DNA of 64,000 nt. It comes from Rhizophagus clarus. Taxonomy: Eukaryota > Glomeromycota > Glomeromycetes > Glomerales > Glomeraceae. The notes under the pieces are model-generated. The model was not told the origin of the DNA, ran no database searches, and was given only the letters and a program-made list of their open reading frames with translations. Positions 22,501 through 34,585 of the stretch are shown here, one piece after another. A program made the position numbers and the translations under genes. The number at the start of each line of letters is the position of its first letter. The stretch's first letter is position 1. Location: positions 744,001-808,000 of the forward strand of contig BLAL01000215.1 in assembly GCA_015698045.1 (NCBI GenBank), given 5' to 3'.

Positions 22501-24420
22501 CTTTTTTTTTTTTCTTTAGGAATAGACCAAATGGTTCTTTCAGATCGGTCATTTTGTGAACTAAGAATGCAAAAGGTGCAAAAGTTTAATACTGTATATT
22601 TTTATTTTTTTTCATTTTTTTCTTCATTTTTTCTTCATTTTTTTTTTACGGTATTTTTTCATTTTTTTTCTTTCAATTTCTTTAGGAACGGTCTCTTCTT
22701 TTAGAATAGCAATTTTGGTGGACTTCTAAGAATGCAAGAGGTGCGGAGGTTAATTTTGTTTTTTTCTTGATCTTAATTTTTTTTTTTAATCACTTCTTAT
22801 TTCTTTAGAAATGACCTTCTTCTTTCAGAATGGCAATTTTGGTGGACTTCAAGTAATGCAAGAAGTGTGAAAGGTTAGTACTGTATATTTTTGTTTTTTT
22901 TTCATCTTTTTTCTTTACTCACTTTATTTTTATTTCTTTAGGAACGGTCTCTTCTTTCAAAATAATGATTCGGTAGACTTCTAAGAATACAAGAGGTGTA
23001 GAGGTTAATTTCATTTTTTTCTTGATCTTATTTTTTTCTTATTCACTTCTTATTATTTCTTTAGAAACGGCTCTTCTTTCAGAATGACAATTTTGGTGGA
23101 CTTCTAATAATGCAAGAAGTGCGAAGGGTTAGTACTGGATTTTTGTTTTTTTTTATCTTTTTTCTTTACTCACTTCATTCTTATTTCTTTAGGAATGGTC
23201 TCTTCTTTCGAAATGATGATTTGGTCGACTTCTAAGAATGCAAGAGGTGCAGAAGATTAATTTCATTTTTTTCTTGATCTTATTTTTTTTACTCACTTCT
23301 TATTCCTTTAAAAATGGCTTCAGTTCCTTCTTTCAGAACGGCAATTTCAATGGACTTTTATAATGCAAGAAGTATGGAGGGTCAGTACTGTATTTTTGTT
23401 TTTTTTTCATCTTTTTTCTTTACTCACTTCATTCTTATTTCTTTAGGAACGGTCTCTTCTTTTAGAATAGCAATTTTGGTGGACTTCTAAGAATGCAAGA
23501 GGTGCGGAGGTTAATTTTGTTTTTTTCTTGATCTTAATTTTTTTTTTACTCACTTCTTATTTCTTTAGAAACGACCTCCTTCTTTCAGAACGGCAATTTT
23601 GGTGGACCTCAAATAATGCAAGAAGTGTGAAAGGTTAGTACTGTATATTTTTGTTTTTTTTTCATTTTTTTTCTTTACTCACTTCATTCTTATTTCTTTA
23701 GGAACGGTCTCTTCTTTTGAAATGATGATTCGGTAGACTTAAGAATACAAGAGGTGCAGAAATTAATTTCATTTTTTTCTTGATCTTATTTTTTTCTTAT
23801 TCACTTCTTATTATTTCTTTAGAAACGGCCCCTTCTTTCAGAACGGCAATTTTGGTGGACCTCTAATAATGCAAGAAGTGTGAAAGGTTAGTACTGAATT
23901 TTTGTTTTTTTTTTATCTTTTTTCTTTACTCACTTCATTCTTATTTCTTTAGGAATGGTCTCTTCTTTCGAAATGACGATTTGGTCGACTTCTAAGAATG
24001 CAAGAGGTGCAGAAGATTAATTTCATTTTTTTCTTGATCTTATTTTTTTTTTACTTACTTCTTATTCCTTTAGAAATGGCTTCAGTTCCTTCTTTCAGAA
24101 CGGCAATTTCGATGGACTTTTATAATGCAAGAAGTATGAAGGGTTAGTACTGTATTTTTGTTTTTTTTTTCATCTTTTTTCTTTACTCACTTCATTTTTA
24201 TTTCTTTAGGAATGGTCTCTTCTTTCGAAATGATGATTCAGTGGACTTCTAAGAATGCAAGAGGTGCAAAAGGTTATTACTGTATATTCTCATATTTTTT
24301 TTTTCTTTTTTTTTGATCATCTTTTTTCTTTCTTTTCTCACTTTTTTTATTTCTTTAGAAACAGTTTCTTCTTCCAGAATGGTAATTACAGGCTTCTAAG
24401 TTTAAGAATGGGAATAGAAA
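22500..24420 (+). repeat. Higher-order tandem repeat with exon-like units
   Basis: About 15 units of 120-130 bp. Each has a pyrimidine tract ending TTTCTTTAG, then about 65 bp of higher-complexity sequence (GGTCTCTTCTTT, then GGTGGACTTCTAAGAATGCA, then AGAGGTGCGGAG), then GTTAAT or GTTAGT and a T-rich spacer. Units 2-7 (from 22681) are repeated as units 8-13 (from 23442) with a 760 bp period and near identity, so six units form one higher-order unit. The flanking AG and GT look like splice sites. The final segment at about 24494 follows a TTTTTGCAG. Confidence 0.85.
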
Positions 24421-24719
24421 TAAATGGGAAGTGGGTGTGTGTGGATATTTATTGTAATTAAAAAATGTTCTAATTTTTCTTTTCTTTTTGCAGGATACCG
24501 GACAAGCTACTATTAAAGAAGCCAACTTGGGTTAACTCATATCAAGTCCAGCATTTGATTAATCTCAAATTTGACTCAACTTGTACTTGACTCATCACAT
24601 GACTGGAAAATCACTGACTCGAACTCGAACTTGCTCTTTATTTGAAATAACAAAAATTTATTACTTAATGTGTTGATTTCTTGTAATTTCTTGTTATACC
24701 AACATCTACTCATAACGTT

Positions 24720-25195
24720 TCTTTAAATAAAAAAAAGATCGCCTAAAAAAAGATAAAAAGAAAAAAAATAGTTTAAATTACTTTATTGAAAAAAGAGAAT
24801 AACAATATCTCGAATTTACTTCCCCCTTGAACTATTTCTAGTGATCCTTCAAAAATCCAAATAGGGTCTTTACTTTTTAATAAAAATCATCCTAAAAAAA
24901 TTAGGTTTATTGCCCTTTGATCTTAAATTTTTTTCGTCTTATACTTAAAGATAGTGTCTTAAATAATACGCTTCTTTGAACGAAATGGATAAAAGATCGC
25001 CTAAGAAAAGATGAATTAGTTTTAAAATAACTTTATTGAAAAAAATTTCCAAAAACAATATCCCTCTCCGAACCATTTTTAATGATTCTTAAAAAATCTA
25101 AATAGAATACTTACTTATTAAAAATCATCTTAAAAAATAAACTTATCTCGCAGATCTTAAATTTTCCATCTCATACTTAAATGATATATTATATA
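24720..25195. repeat. Direct duplication of about 230 bp
   Basis: Two copies (about 24728-24960 and 24985-25190) share AAAAGATCGCCTAA, an ACTTTATTGAAAAAA block, CCTTGAACTATTTCTAGTGAT/CCGAACCATTTTTAATGAT, AATAAAAATCATC and a GATCTTAAATTTT end. Non-coding. Confidence 0.6.
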
Positions 25196-25274
25196 TAGCT
25201 TATTTTAATTTTATACCTAATAAAACGAAGCTTTTATTATAAACATAAGTTGAAATATTTTTAAAAATTTCAAT

Positions 25275-25928
25275 TTAAGAACAAAACATTTTCTTTGATA
25301 CAAAGAAATGAAAGATCATAAATCCACCCTGACAAACATTCCCTTTGGCATCAATATCTTTTTTTTGCTTCCATTCAACTGTAACCTCGCCATAAGAATA
25401 TCTTGGCTTTCGAGAACGTAATTTTATTAAAACTGCCTTCTGTCGAAGTTTGATTAATGTATTTTCTTCTCGAGACTGATTATGTGATAACAGTTGAACA
25501 TACGTTTGCTATCTTTGCAAAAAATGTTTGACCCCCCAATTTTCATTTTTCAAGATATTGGCTAGCTCTTGATAACCAGTTGAACCACGAAAAATACATT
25601 TCAAGACTCCAGTTTGTTTTATAGAATAGTGGATATAATTTTTAAAAATTTCTTGAAATAAACTTCTGGGGCAAGCCATAGAAACTACTTGTAAACCAAC
25701 ATTTTTTAAACTTTTGTTTAAATGTTTATGTATAAGATAAACTATATCTTCTTTAAATTTATCAGTCAAGAAATCAGGTATTTTTTCTTGTTCAGTTGTT
25801 TCATTATATTTACAGATTATACTTTTGTGACGAGAAAGACCACGTTTTGACTTGAACTGTTTTTCACACACCATGCACTTAAACTCATTTGTTATAGGTA
25901 AAGGGCTGGGTGGAGGTGTCGCGTCCAT
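25275..25928 (-). pseudogene. C2H2 zinc-finger protein with one in-frame TAG
   Basis: Starts MDATPPPSPLP, with one C2H2 finger at residues 17-40 (FKCMVCEKQFKSKRGLSRH). A helical domain with MACPRSLFQEIF and STGYQELANILKN follows. After the TAG at 25511 (context HFLQR*QTYVQLL) the same frame stays open for another 77 codons to the TAA at 25277, ending in a beta-rich VTVEWKQKKDIDAKGNVCQGG segment. The TAG is most simply a mutated CAG. The rest is uninterrupted, so this is a very recent pseudogene, an assembly error or a readthrough. I recall the family as an expanded glomeromycete one; function unknown. Confidence 0.6.
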
Positions 25929-26412
25929 TTTTGAGAAAAATTTTTTAGAAAAAAAACTTTAGTAAAAATGAATATCAGTTATTTAATAAGTCCTAAATAA
26001 AAATAAATGCTAAAATGTGCTTAAAAATTTCAGTTTTCTTACCTAAAAAGTGATTGAAAAAATTGATTGAAAACTGATTGAAAACTGATTGAAAACTGAT
26101 TGAGCTTTTTTTATGGTATTTTTATCATTTTCAAAATAAAAAATCTTGTCAAATTCCTTAATTTATGATTGGTTTTGTATCAGATGATTATGTAATACAA
26201 TTTGATCGACTGTGAAATATAAAAAATTTAAAAAAAACTTTAAATTTCATTAATTTAGGCCAATTCCAAGGATCGGCAGATATGATTGATCGATAAAGTG
26301 CAGTTCTCAATATTTTGAAAATTGTAATAATTAATTAATGAAAAGAAGTAAATTATTTTAAGTATTAATTTATATTATTAAATGCATCTGTATGATTTTT
26401 TTATTCTTGTAT

Positions 26413-26594
26413 ATAGATGCTATCCAAATTATTTTAAATAAATCCCAAATTAATTTATATATTTTGACAGCTATAATTCCCAAATCCTAAATGTATAAAT
26501 TATAAAATTTATATATGTAATTTGTAAATTAATTTGGATTTGTACATTTGGACTGCCATAATCTCAAATTATTTTGGATTTGGGTGGCATCTAT
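26413..26594. mobile_element. 182 bp MITE with 10 bp TSD (MULE-like)
   Basis: The ends read ATAGATGCTATCCAAAT on the left and the inverse ATTTGGGTGGCATCTAT on the right. They are flanked by the perfect 10 bp direct repeat ATTCTTGTAT (26403-26412 and 26595-26604). A 9-10 bp duplication is typical of Mutator-like elements. The interior is AT-rich and partly palindromic, with no coding capacity. Confidence 0.85.
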
Positions 26595-27132
26595 ATTCTT
26601 GTATACTAAAAACTGTTGCAATACTATAAAAAGATATTGCAGGATATTCTATAGGTACAATAGGATTTCTGAATATACTAATAAAATTCTTATTGTACGA
26701 ATTTGATATTTTAATATTGAGATTTTGCAATTCTTAGTGTACAAATATAAAAACTCAGCTGAAGTTCAGAGTATAGAATTCAAACAATAATAATTTACTT
26801 CATTATACAGATTTACAATAAAAATTGCCTTTGCATATAAATTTACGATAAATTTTTACTTCTACATACAGATTTACTTCAGAATTAAGGGGGTTTGACA
26901 TACAAAATTTATATCAGGAATGTTTATTGTACCTTTTTACCATTTTATCTCTTATTTTTCTTTGTCAAAAAATTTAATCATAAAATAAATACTAGTAAAA
27001 GTAGTAATTCAAGTAATAGTTTACAACAAAAAAAACTTGATTATTTTAGAATAACAAATAACTTTGTTTAAGAAAAAAGAAAAAGCACTGCTCATACTAG
27101 TAAAATGTTGCTTTTATATATCATTAATTTAA

Positions 27133-29860
27133 TTGTGTAATTTTTTTTTAATTAAATATTTTACAGTAATTCAAAGTAAAAATTTATTGGCTAAAAGGAC
27201 TCGAAATGAAAATATAGAACAAAAAATAATAGAAATTTCTCAAAATTTTGAGGATCTATCAGGAAAAATCTTATTAAAAAAGATTTTAGAAGATAAATCC
27301 TACAATTTATTTGATAATAATAAGCATATTTATTATTAAAATTATAAAAAATTAATAATATTATACTGTTTCAGTGATGAAACTAGATTAAAGGAATATA
27401 TTATTATATTAACACATATTGAAAATTATCAAAAAGTAATACAAAAAATTAAATCAAAAAGGATGTGCATCACTTTTTTAATATTATTTTTTAATAAAAT
27501 AAATGATAATTATAATATACCAATAATGAAGACTAAACCAGTTGAGGATCAACTATCTAATATTCTATTAACGAATCAAAATTAAATACCCTTAAAGATG
27601 GCATTTAAAGATCTTGAATAATATAGTACAATATATTAATTATTATAATTTAATAGGTGTATTATTTATTTATAAACTTATTTGCATTTATTCTAGTTTG
27701 CAACAGATTTTTTGGATCAAAGTATGCTATTTTTGCAAAATATGGCACTTCAATTTTTAATGAAAAATCCAACTAAAGATACAATATACAATTCTTCAAA
27801 ATGATGATTTATATAATGGATCAGATCAAGCAGGAGTTATTTTAAAAGTATGAAATGTCATGAATATTATTTCAAAAAATGGTATTATAAATGTGATCAT
27901 TTAGCAAAGAATGAGGTATTTAATAAAAGAAATTAAGAATATTAAAAATTACTTACTCAAATTAATTGTATTATAATATTAAATGCAAATGAAAAATTAA
28001 CAGATTCAATTTGTTATAAATATAATCAGATGCCTAATTTCAATAAATGGATTAATTTATCTTTTAATAAACTCAATGCTCATATTAAAAAACAAGAAAA
28101 TCATTCAACAAAATATTACTCTGATAATCTAAATAATTTACTCAAGTACTACAAAAAGAAGGTTTTTGATTCCAAATATCATCAACTAGTTAAAACTTAT
28201 CCAACGTTAGAAACCTTTTTGAAAGAAGTAGAAGAACATGAAATTGAAAGTTGGATGTTAGACTGTACTCAGTATATGGTAAATAAAACTATGGAAGAAA
28301 AATGACCTATATTTAATGGGATGGCTCAATCAGTTATAAAAGTTCTAGATAAAATAGAACGTAATATCACTACAATACGTGAAATTCAATATAATAAAAC
28401 TTATGTAGATTTTCTTATAGTATTTATTTTAATCAGTACTCTTGCTGTAAGATGAATTACATTAAATCCTGCAAGTCTAACAATAAGATTTCTTTGAAAA
28501 GTGTGAAACTATAGTGAAAATTCTTATGATTTCTTAGGAATCAATATTACAAATTTTTATAAATTATTTAGTAAATGATGATATACATATAATTATATAG
28601 GGCCAACTATATGTGCGAAAGATCAAATTAAGATTGCTGAAATAATTGAAGTAGATCGCTGTTATGTACGATTTGTTAGATATGTATAGATGTAACAAAC
28701 ATTTATTTCTTGAGTAATGATAATTGAAAAACTTTAACAAAAACTAATAAACTTAAAAAAAGCAACTTATATTACAGTTTTTGCAATTTCAGCAATTATA
28801 CCTAGAATATCACTTCTTATAATTGCTGTATTTCCATTAGATCAAAAAAAAACTTTAATAAATGTATTTCAGAAAAATAATTTAATAGTTAAATATCTTA
28901 ATCATGCTAAGTTAAAGTTAATTGGATTATATTTTGATGGTGCATCTCATGACCAGAATTGGTTGGGTAAAATATATTGCAATAATTCTAAATTCTAAAG
29001 TGAATTAGGATTAATTGAGATAATATTAAAATTTTTATACATCATTATAAATAGTAATGTCTAATATTATCTTTGATATTAAATAAGGAATCAGAATCAA
29101 TCCTAGCCAAGAAATTTCCTCTTAATCTTCATTTATTTGAAAATAAGTCACCATTCCTAAGTGGAACTGATTTTTATTATTATATAAAAAAAGGTAATTT
29201 TAAAGCAATTTTTATTTAAATTTTAAAAATTCACTTAATACTTTTAGTATATAGGACATAATATGCATAATTCTGGTACATGTATTATACCAATTGGCAA
29301 TTATGACATATTAACAGAACATTTTTGGCAATTGTATACTATGTATGGTGGAAATTCAGGACTAACAACTGATGTATTAAATTCCAAAGACAAGCAATCT
29401 GATGAACTTGCTAAATGGTTTTATTTATCTCATATTCTAAAAGGTATTCTAGAATTATGGTTATACGTCTTTTATTTTAGTACTTTTGATATTAATTCCA
29501 ATATTATTTAGCAATTTCTGAATATGCTGAAAAATATAATGATAATACATATTATGGAGATGCAATATATCACTTTTTTTCAGGCATGCTTTTAGAGACT
29601 TATAATGATCAAGTAGCCTATGCTTAGGCAGGAACTATATTTTTTTGCAACTATATGGAAATATATTAAAGATAATTCAGCTCAGCACAATACAAGAAAA
29701 TATGGAATTTTATGGCAAACTAAAGATGATTTTCTTTACCTTGGATGTACATTAATTCTATTGATCAATTACTTTCCACTTGTATATAAAGATATTTCAC
29801 TATGTCCTTGGTTGATCTCTAGCATTTTAAAACATATTTTTGGATATGCGTACTGATTAA
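27133..29860 (+). pseudogene. Decayed multi-exon gene of an anonymous repeat family
   Basis: Short open segments in a consistent order on the plus strand (27133-27339, about 27376-27580, 28030-28305, 28306-28680, 28740-28990, 29263-29511, 29620-29856) are separated by stops and AT-rich intron-like gaps. The stretch 28306-28680 is one frame broken mainly by TGA codons where Trp or Arg would be expected (LAVR*ITLNPASLTIRFL). Other segments contain GLYFDGASHDQNW, GNYDILTEHFWQLY and SLCPWLISS. These suggest a large protein (700 or more residues) of an expanded glomeromycete family. No catalytic motif was recognised. Confidence 0.45.
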
Positions 29861-29989
29861 TAGAAGATTTTACATTATTGGATTTTTTGATGATGAATGA
29901 AAAGATAAGAAATCGAAATGAAGGGTAAGAAAATTATAATAGAAATATCAATTCTAAAGAAAATACTCATATTGATTTGTGATATTAAG

Positions 29990-31514
29990 ATCTATTAAAC
30001 GTTCCAATAGTAATGATGGCTATAATGTACGTCTTGGCTCAATTAAAGAATCATTAGATCCCGGATTAGTACTATTTATAGTTGCGGGCAAAACTGCTTT
30101 TCAAAATCTGAAACGTTTCGCCCAGTAAATTTCCTATAGGTCCAAAACTGTCTGAAACCTCTGAAACCCTAATTTGGAAATGCTTTTATAGATCACATTG
30201 GGCGAAACTAGTTTCGCCCGCAACACTAGTACTGTTTCCAACTGAATTTGAAATTGGGAACACGATGGAAAAGGTAGAATAAATGGTTCTTTTGTTTTAA
30301 CTTTATTGGGTGTTATTTAAACTAAATATTTGATAATTTTTTTTTAGGTCTCGACAGCTATGTATGGAATTTTAAAAACGATTGGCATAGATTTTTCATC
30401 TCATGAATATATTCAGATCATTCGAGAATGTTTTAACAGTTTACACTTTGAAAGTGAGCATTCAAATGAAGAAGGAACAGAAACAGGGTTAATTCATGAT
30501 GATAATGCTGAATCGGCAGTTGAAGAGCTACTTTTTTTGCATCAACAAAGGCTTATGATATGTCAAAATCTACCTGATGAATACGATTTTACTGCTTTCG
30601 ATACTGACATGGCACATAATTCAGAAATATTCTAGGCGTTATTCATTTTTTGAACTAATTAATCATTGGGTACGTTTGAAACCTTTGGATCCTATTAAAA
30701 TTATGAAAGAAATGGCGCAACATAGAGGTAGATATATTTGAATGCTATAACAATAATTAATTTTTTAATTTTTAAAAATTTTAAATCTAGAAAATTTTGA
30801 TGAATATACTCTTAAAGAAACACGAAAATTCAATCAAACACTGACACAAACGTCTCAAAATTTTGTGATTAATACTCCAGACGGATCTCTTAATTTAGAA
30901 GCAGCTTTACGAATTGAAAGGATGAGTGCTGCGGAAAAATCCACCTCCCGAACTACAACTGCATGCCGAAAAATATTTAGTATTACGAAGCTTAATCCTG
31001 AAGATGCACAATACGCAGCTGGCAACTTTTATTTTTATGTTTATAATGGTGAACGTATTTATGTAGCAGAAATTCTTGCTGTATTTAAGGTAATTATAAT
31101 TTCATTTTATTAATTCGGTATTTGTTATCAGTTATTTAATAATAAATTAACTAATTATAATTGTATTAATAGAAACGTGATACATCGTATCTTCGAGCTG
31201 ACTCTTTGGATGGACTAAATGCTAATCGTATCCATGCTATTTTATATAAACAAGATATTTCGGATCCACATAAATTTCAACGTATTTTAGATCCATCAAG
31301 AATCCAATATGTTCTTGAGGAATATTCATTTCGTTTTATAAATCCTTTGGATAATGTTGAAGTTAGAAGTCAACCTACTTCAAATTTTTTAGGAAAGTAT
31401 ATTATATTGACAGCTATTCAATTACAATTGTATCAAAAATCAGTAGAAGAAATTACTAGCATAGAATCGAAAATATTGGAAGCTGAAGCATTGATGAAAA
31501 CAAAAAAAAAATGA
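29990..31514 (+). pseudogene. C-terminal exons of the same family, MITE-interrupted
   Basis: Exons near 29990-30273, 30348-30727, 30791-31089 and 31173-31514 are joined by introns with proper GT and AG ends and consistent phases. The first is split by the 152 bp MITE; joined across it, the frame reads DPGLVLF then PTEFEIGN. One frameshift lies at about 30611-30630 (FDTDMA then RRYSFFELINHW). The last two exons are clean, with NTPDGSLNLEAALRIERM and GNFYFYVYNGERIYVAEILA motifs and a coiled-coil end in Lys-rich sequence. Whether it belongs with 27133-29860 as one gene is inferred from order and strand. Confidence 0.55.
30077..30228. mobile_element. 152 bp hAT-type MITE with 8 bp TSD
   Basis: The left end TATAGTTGCGGGC and the inverse of the right end TAGTGTTGCGGGC match at 11 of 13. 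The second inverted pair TTTCGCCCA/TGGGCGAAA lies within. The flanks are GTACTATT (30069-30076) and GTACTGTT (30229-30236), a 7/8 duplication. Removing one copy restores an open frame through the host exon, supporting precise insertion. Confidence 0.85.
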
Positions 31515-31892
31515 TCAAGAAAATCAAAATGATTCGGAATAATATAAATTTTAGTAATAGTAAAACAAAATTTAAAAAATTATTCTACTATATTTTTATT
31601 TGTAAAGTTCCTCGTACAGAAATTGAATCTTCAAAAGGTTGGGTGTACAGAAACATGATTTTTAATAAAAACGTTTGATGTACAGATAAATATATCAGCT
31701 TGTACGGAAGTGGCCTCTGGTTCACTAGTATAACTGTGGCGTATTCAGGGGCCCTGTTCGTGACCGGAAATATGATTGGTTGATCTTATCTACGTGATCT
31801 TGTAATTTCTTCTACACAAAGATAATCGATCCATAGTTATAATGTCAACAAAGCAATATCCCGGTCGAACGGGCAAGTATTAATTCAAATTT

Positions 31893-34585
31893 ATGAAAAG
31901 AGCTTCTTATGTATTAGGGCTAATCGATCATATTTTGCTTTCGATAGCTCTGGAAACCTACTTAAACAGTACTGTACCCAGTTCCGTGTCATACTTGGGA
32001 TTTTTGAGATCAGCCCGCCACATAATTGTCAAAACACCTCCTTTAACAGAAGATTGGAAAGGGCTCAATGGTGCGTGGTACAGGCGGTTTTCGAAGGCAT
32101 CAAAAGAACTGAATCTGCCGTCAGTCACGGAAGAGGTGAATATATTTTAATTTAGTTGGCCGTAGGGTATCTCTTGACAGATATTACCTGAATCCAGAGT
32201 ATAGGCACATTTTCCTAACCCAAGTGATAATGAAGAACACCTCTTGACAGCTATTTACCTGAATCCAGAGTATAGGCACATTTTCCTAGTTCTCATTATT
32301 GCGACATGGTCTATTTTGCGATGTTATAGAGCTTCCTGTTATGATATGGCATGCTATTTATGTTATACATTATTTCTAATAGGATACTCGTCCGTATTGG
32401 CAAGAAATTATAGAAGAACGCAAGAAGGCAGGTGAAAAACATTTTTATGCGCACATGTTAGTTTATGGCTAAACATGAGCAAACTATCAAACTGTCACTA
32501 TAGGATCGTGTAAAAGGAACTATTCGATCAAAACAATTGATGCATACCAAGCTGTGGGGGAGAATGTTGGTGATGAGATTGTGGACGAATGCAAACAATC
32601 TTCGAAAAGACTCGAGAAGGATAAGCAAGAACAAAGTCGATCAAGAAGCGGAGCAGACTATCATGATGATTCAGTAAATAATGTTGAATCACAGGATCCA
32701 ATCTCTGTATCTGATTCGGACATATCTGATCAGGTAGATTATATCAGGATGAGTGTTGTTAGCCATAAACGTTTATTTTAGCTTACTATTGTCTACCACG
32801 TAAAGGAAGCTACTGATAATCAAGAAATGGAGGAGACAAACGATAAAGTAGAAGTGGCGAAGAAAAACAAGGTAAATCTTTGCTTTGGGTTTTTTGTGTA
32901 TACTAAAAATTTATGTTCTTGCCATTTAGACGGGACCGCTTAGACTAAGCGAAGCAAATAGAAAGGAGATTTACGAAGCTTACAAGTTAATGGATAGACG
33001 ATACATGTGGAAACTTACGTCAGGAAAAGTAATCGAAGATGAACTATATAAATTAGGGAGGGAGCTGGAGTTTGAACAGTTAGTATTCATGCGCGAAGTT
33101 ATGTTTGTGTAGGAATAATTGTACAGTACTAAATTGAAGCTTTATTCCCTAGTGCAGTTCACTCATTTATCCTAGATATCGATGACGAGTTGGTTGCAGA
33201 CTGTTTCACCGAGACAGAACTTCGTGAAATAGAACTCACACCTATCCCAGAAGTTCCCGAACTCTCGGATGAGGTTGATCATTTTCTGAATAAATTTGTC
33301 GGAAAGGTAATAAATATTTCATTCACATGTTGCTGGCAAACATGTCATAATGCAGTAAGTCATCGAGTTCTTTCTATTTTGCTATAGACGAACTTAAAGG
33401 AAATACGACAACTAATAAAGGAAGCGAGTTTCGGTATTGATTATGATTACGAAAAACATCACGATATGGACTACATATGCTTGGCTTTACATGCATTGTA
33501 AGTTACAGCGTCTACTTTTGTTCTTTGCGATTATCTTTGTGTGATGCCAACAGTGAATTGACTGAAGTTTACTTATAGAGTTAGAGAAATCGAAAGTGGA
33601 AAAATCACAGATGCAAATCTAGAAAACTGGTTTAACTGTCACGTATGGAGTATGGTCTTTGACCAAGCATTCGGAAATTTGAAGACCATAGCTGTTGTCG
33701 GGTATTTTCCTTTCTTTTTCTAAAAGAGTATCTTTGATTTAATGTGATTTCTTTCTTTTAATGATCAAGAGGTGAAAGCACAAGTGTATCGACAGCCATT
33801 CGAAAAAATAAAAAATCGAAAAGGAAATTAGGAGACCGTCGAAAAATTGGCCGTAGAGGAGATTGGATCCTCAGGGCTGTCGGAAATGGTGATAAAAATG
33901 AATTTGGGGCCGGGGAGACGGGTCATAGTTGGGTGGACCGATATGGAACGAAATATCTTAGAGAAGGGGGGTTGAAACTTCCAAAGGTACTTAAAGACAT
34001 GCTATTAAACTTAATGGAGAAAATAGGTTGGAACGAAGAAGTACGCAATAAAATACAAACCGTAGGAATTATTCACGGAGGTAGATGACTGATCTTGATT
34101 TTCACTAGAATCCATCAAGTGTCCGTCATTAGCTAATATCTTAATTTTTTATAATAGGCCTTATGATGACAATAGCGTATATCGATAATCCAAGAGGTTA
34201 CATCTGCAGATATCGACGTAGTGATTTGATGGAAGTTCCCGATGTAGCCGAAAAATTCGAATCCATTTTGCCAATCCTTGCGTCGGTCTTGAATATAAAG
34301 GTTAGATTCATAGTTTTGTTATATATGTTTTGATATACAAAGCTGATATATTTGTAAATTTAGTCTGTAGTCCGAGAGACTATAAAGATGGTTCAAAAAA
34401 ATGGACAAATTAACAAATCATTTAAGAGTGCCGGGCTTCAAAAACGACCTCGAGATGAGAATCGGAGCCATTTATCTGCGTGCATGTCAACTCCGAAGAA
34501 AATGAGAGTATGCGCTAAAGTGGATACCAGATCATATCCCACGTCACCATGTCCAGGATGTCTGAATGATGAGCCATTGATTTAA
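31893..34585 (+). CDS. Eleven-exon gene, anonymous protein of about 619 aa
   Basis: Exons: 31893-32135, 32383-32467, 32504-32733, 32782-32871, 32930-33078, 33153-33306, 33388-33497, 33579-33701, 33770-34080, 34158-34300 and 34364-34585. Nine of the ten introns are GT-AG; that at 32468-32503 would be GC-AG and only 36 nt, so it is doubtful. All phases join with no stop. Content: acidic linker (about residues 160-220), helical region, an ENWFNCHVWSMVFDQAF segment, a basic KNKKSKRKLGDRRKIGRRGD patch (possible nuclear signal), then a C-terminal domain with HSWVDRYGTKYLREGGLKLP. Exon 1 has a second open frame (GNLLKQYCTQFRVILG) that may be the true one, so the 5' end is uncertain. I recall the C-terminal half as an expanded Rhizophagus family; function unknown. 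Confidence 0.65.
32171..32288 (+). repeat. Local 47 bp duplication in an intron
   Basis: CTCTTGACAG, then ATTACCTGAATCCAGAGTAT and AGGCACATTTTCCTA occur twice, 70 bp apart, inside the first large intron of the 31893-34585 gene. The copies are nearly identical, so the duplication is recent. Confidence 0.8.

Noticed and set aside
24255-24461. 68-aa ORF at the end of the tandem array
   Set aside because: It is a frame through the repeat spacers (poly-Phe) with no support from the other units.
28306-28690. UGA used as Trp (mitochondrial-type code) because of many in-frame TGA codons
   Set aside because: TGG is also used for Trp in nearby genes, TAG and TAA stops occur in the same relics, and TSD and sibling-copy comparisons show the stops came from transitions. 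Nuclear decay explains it better.
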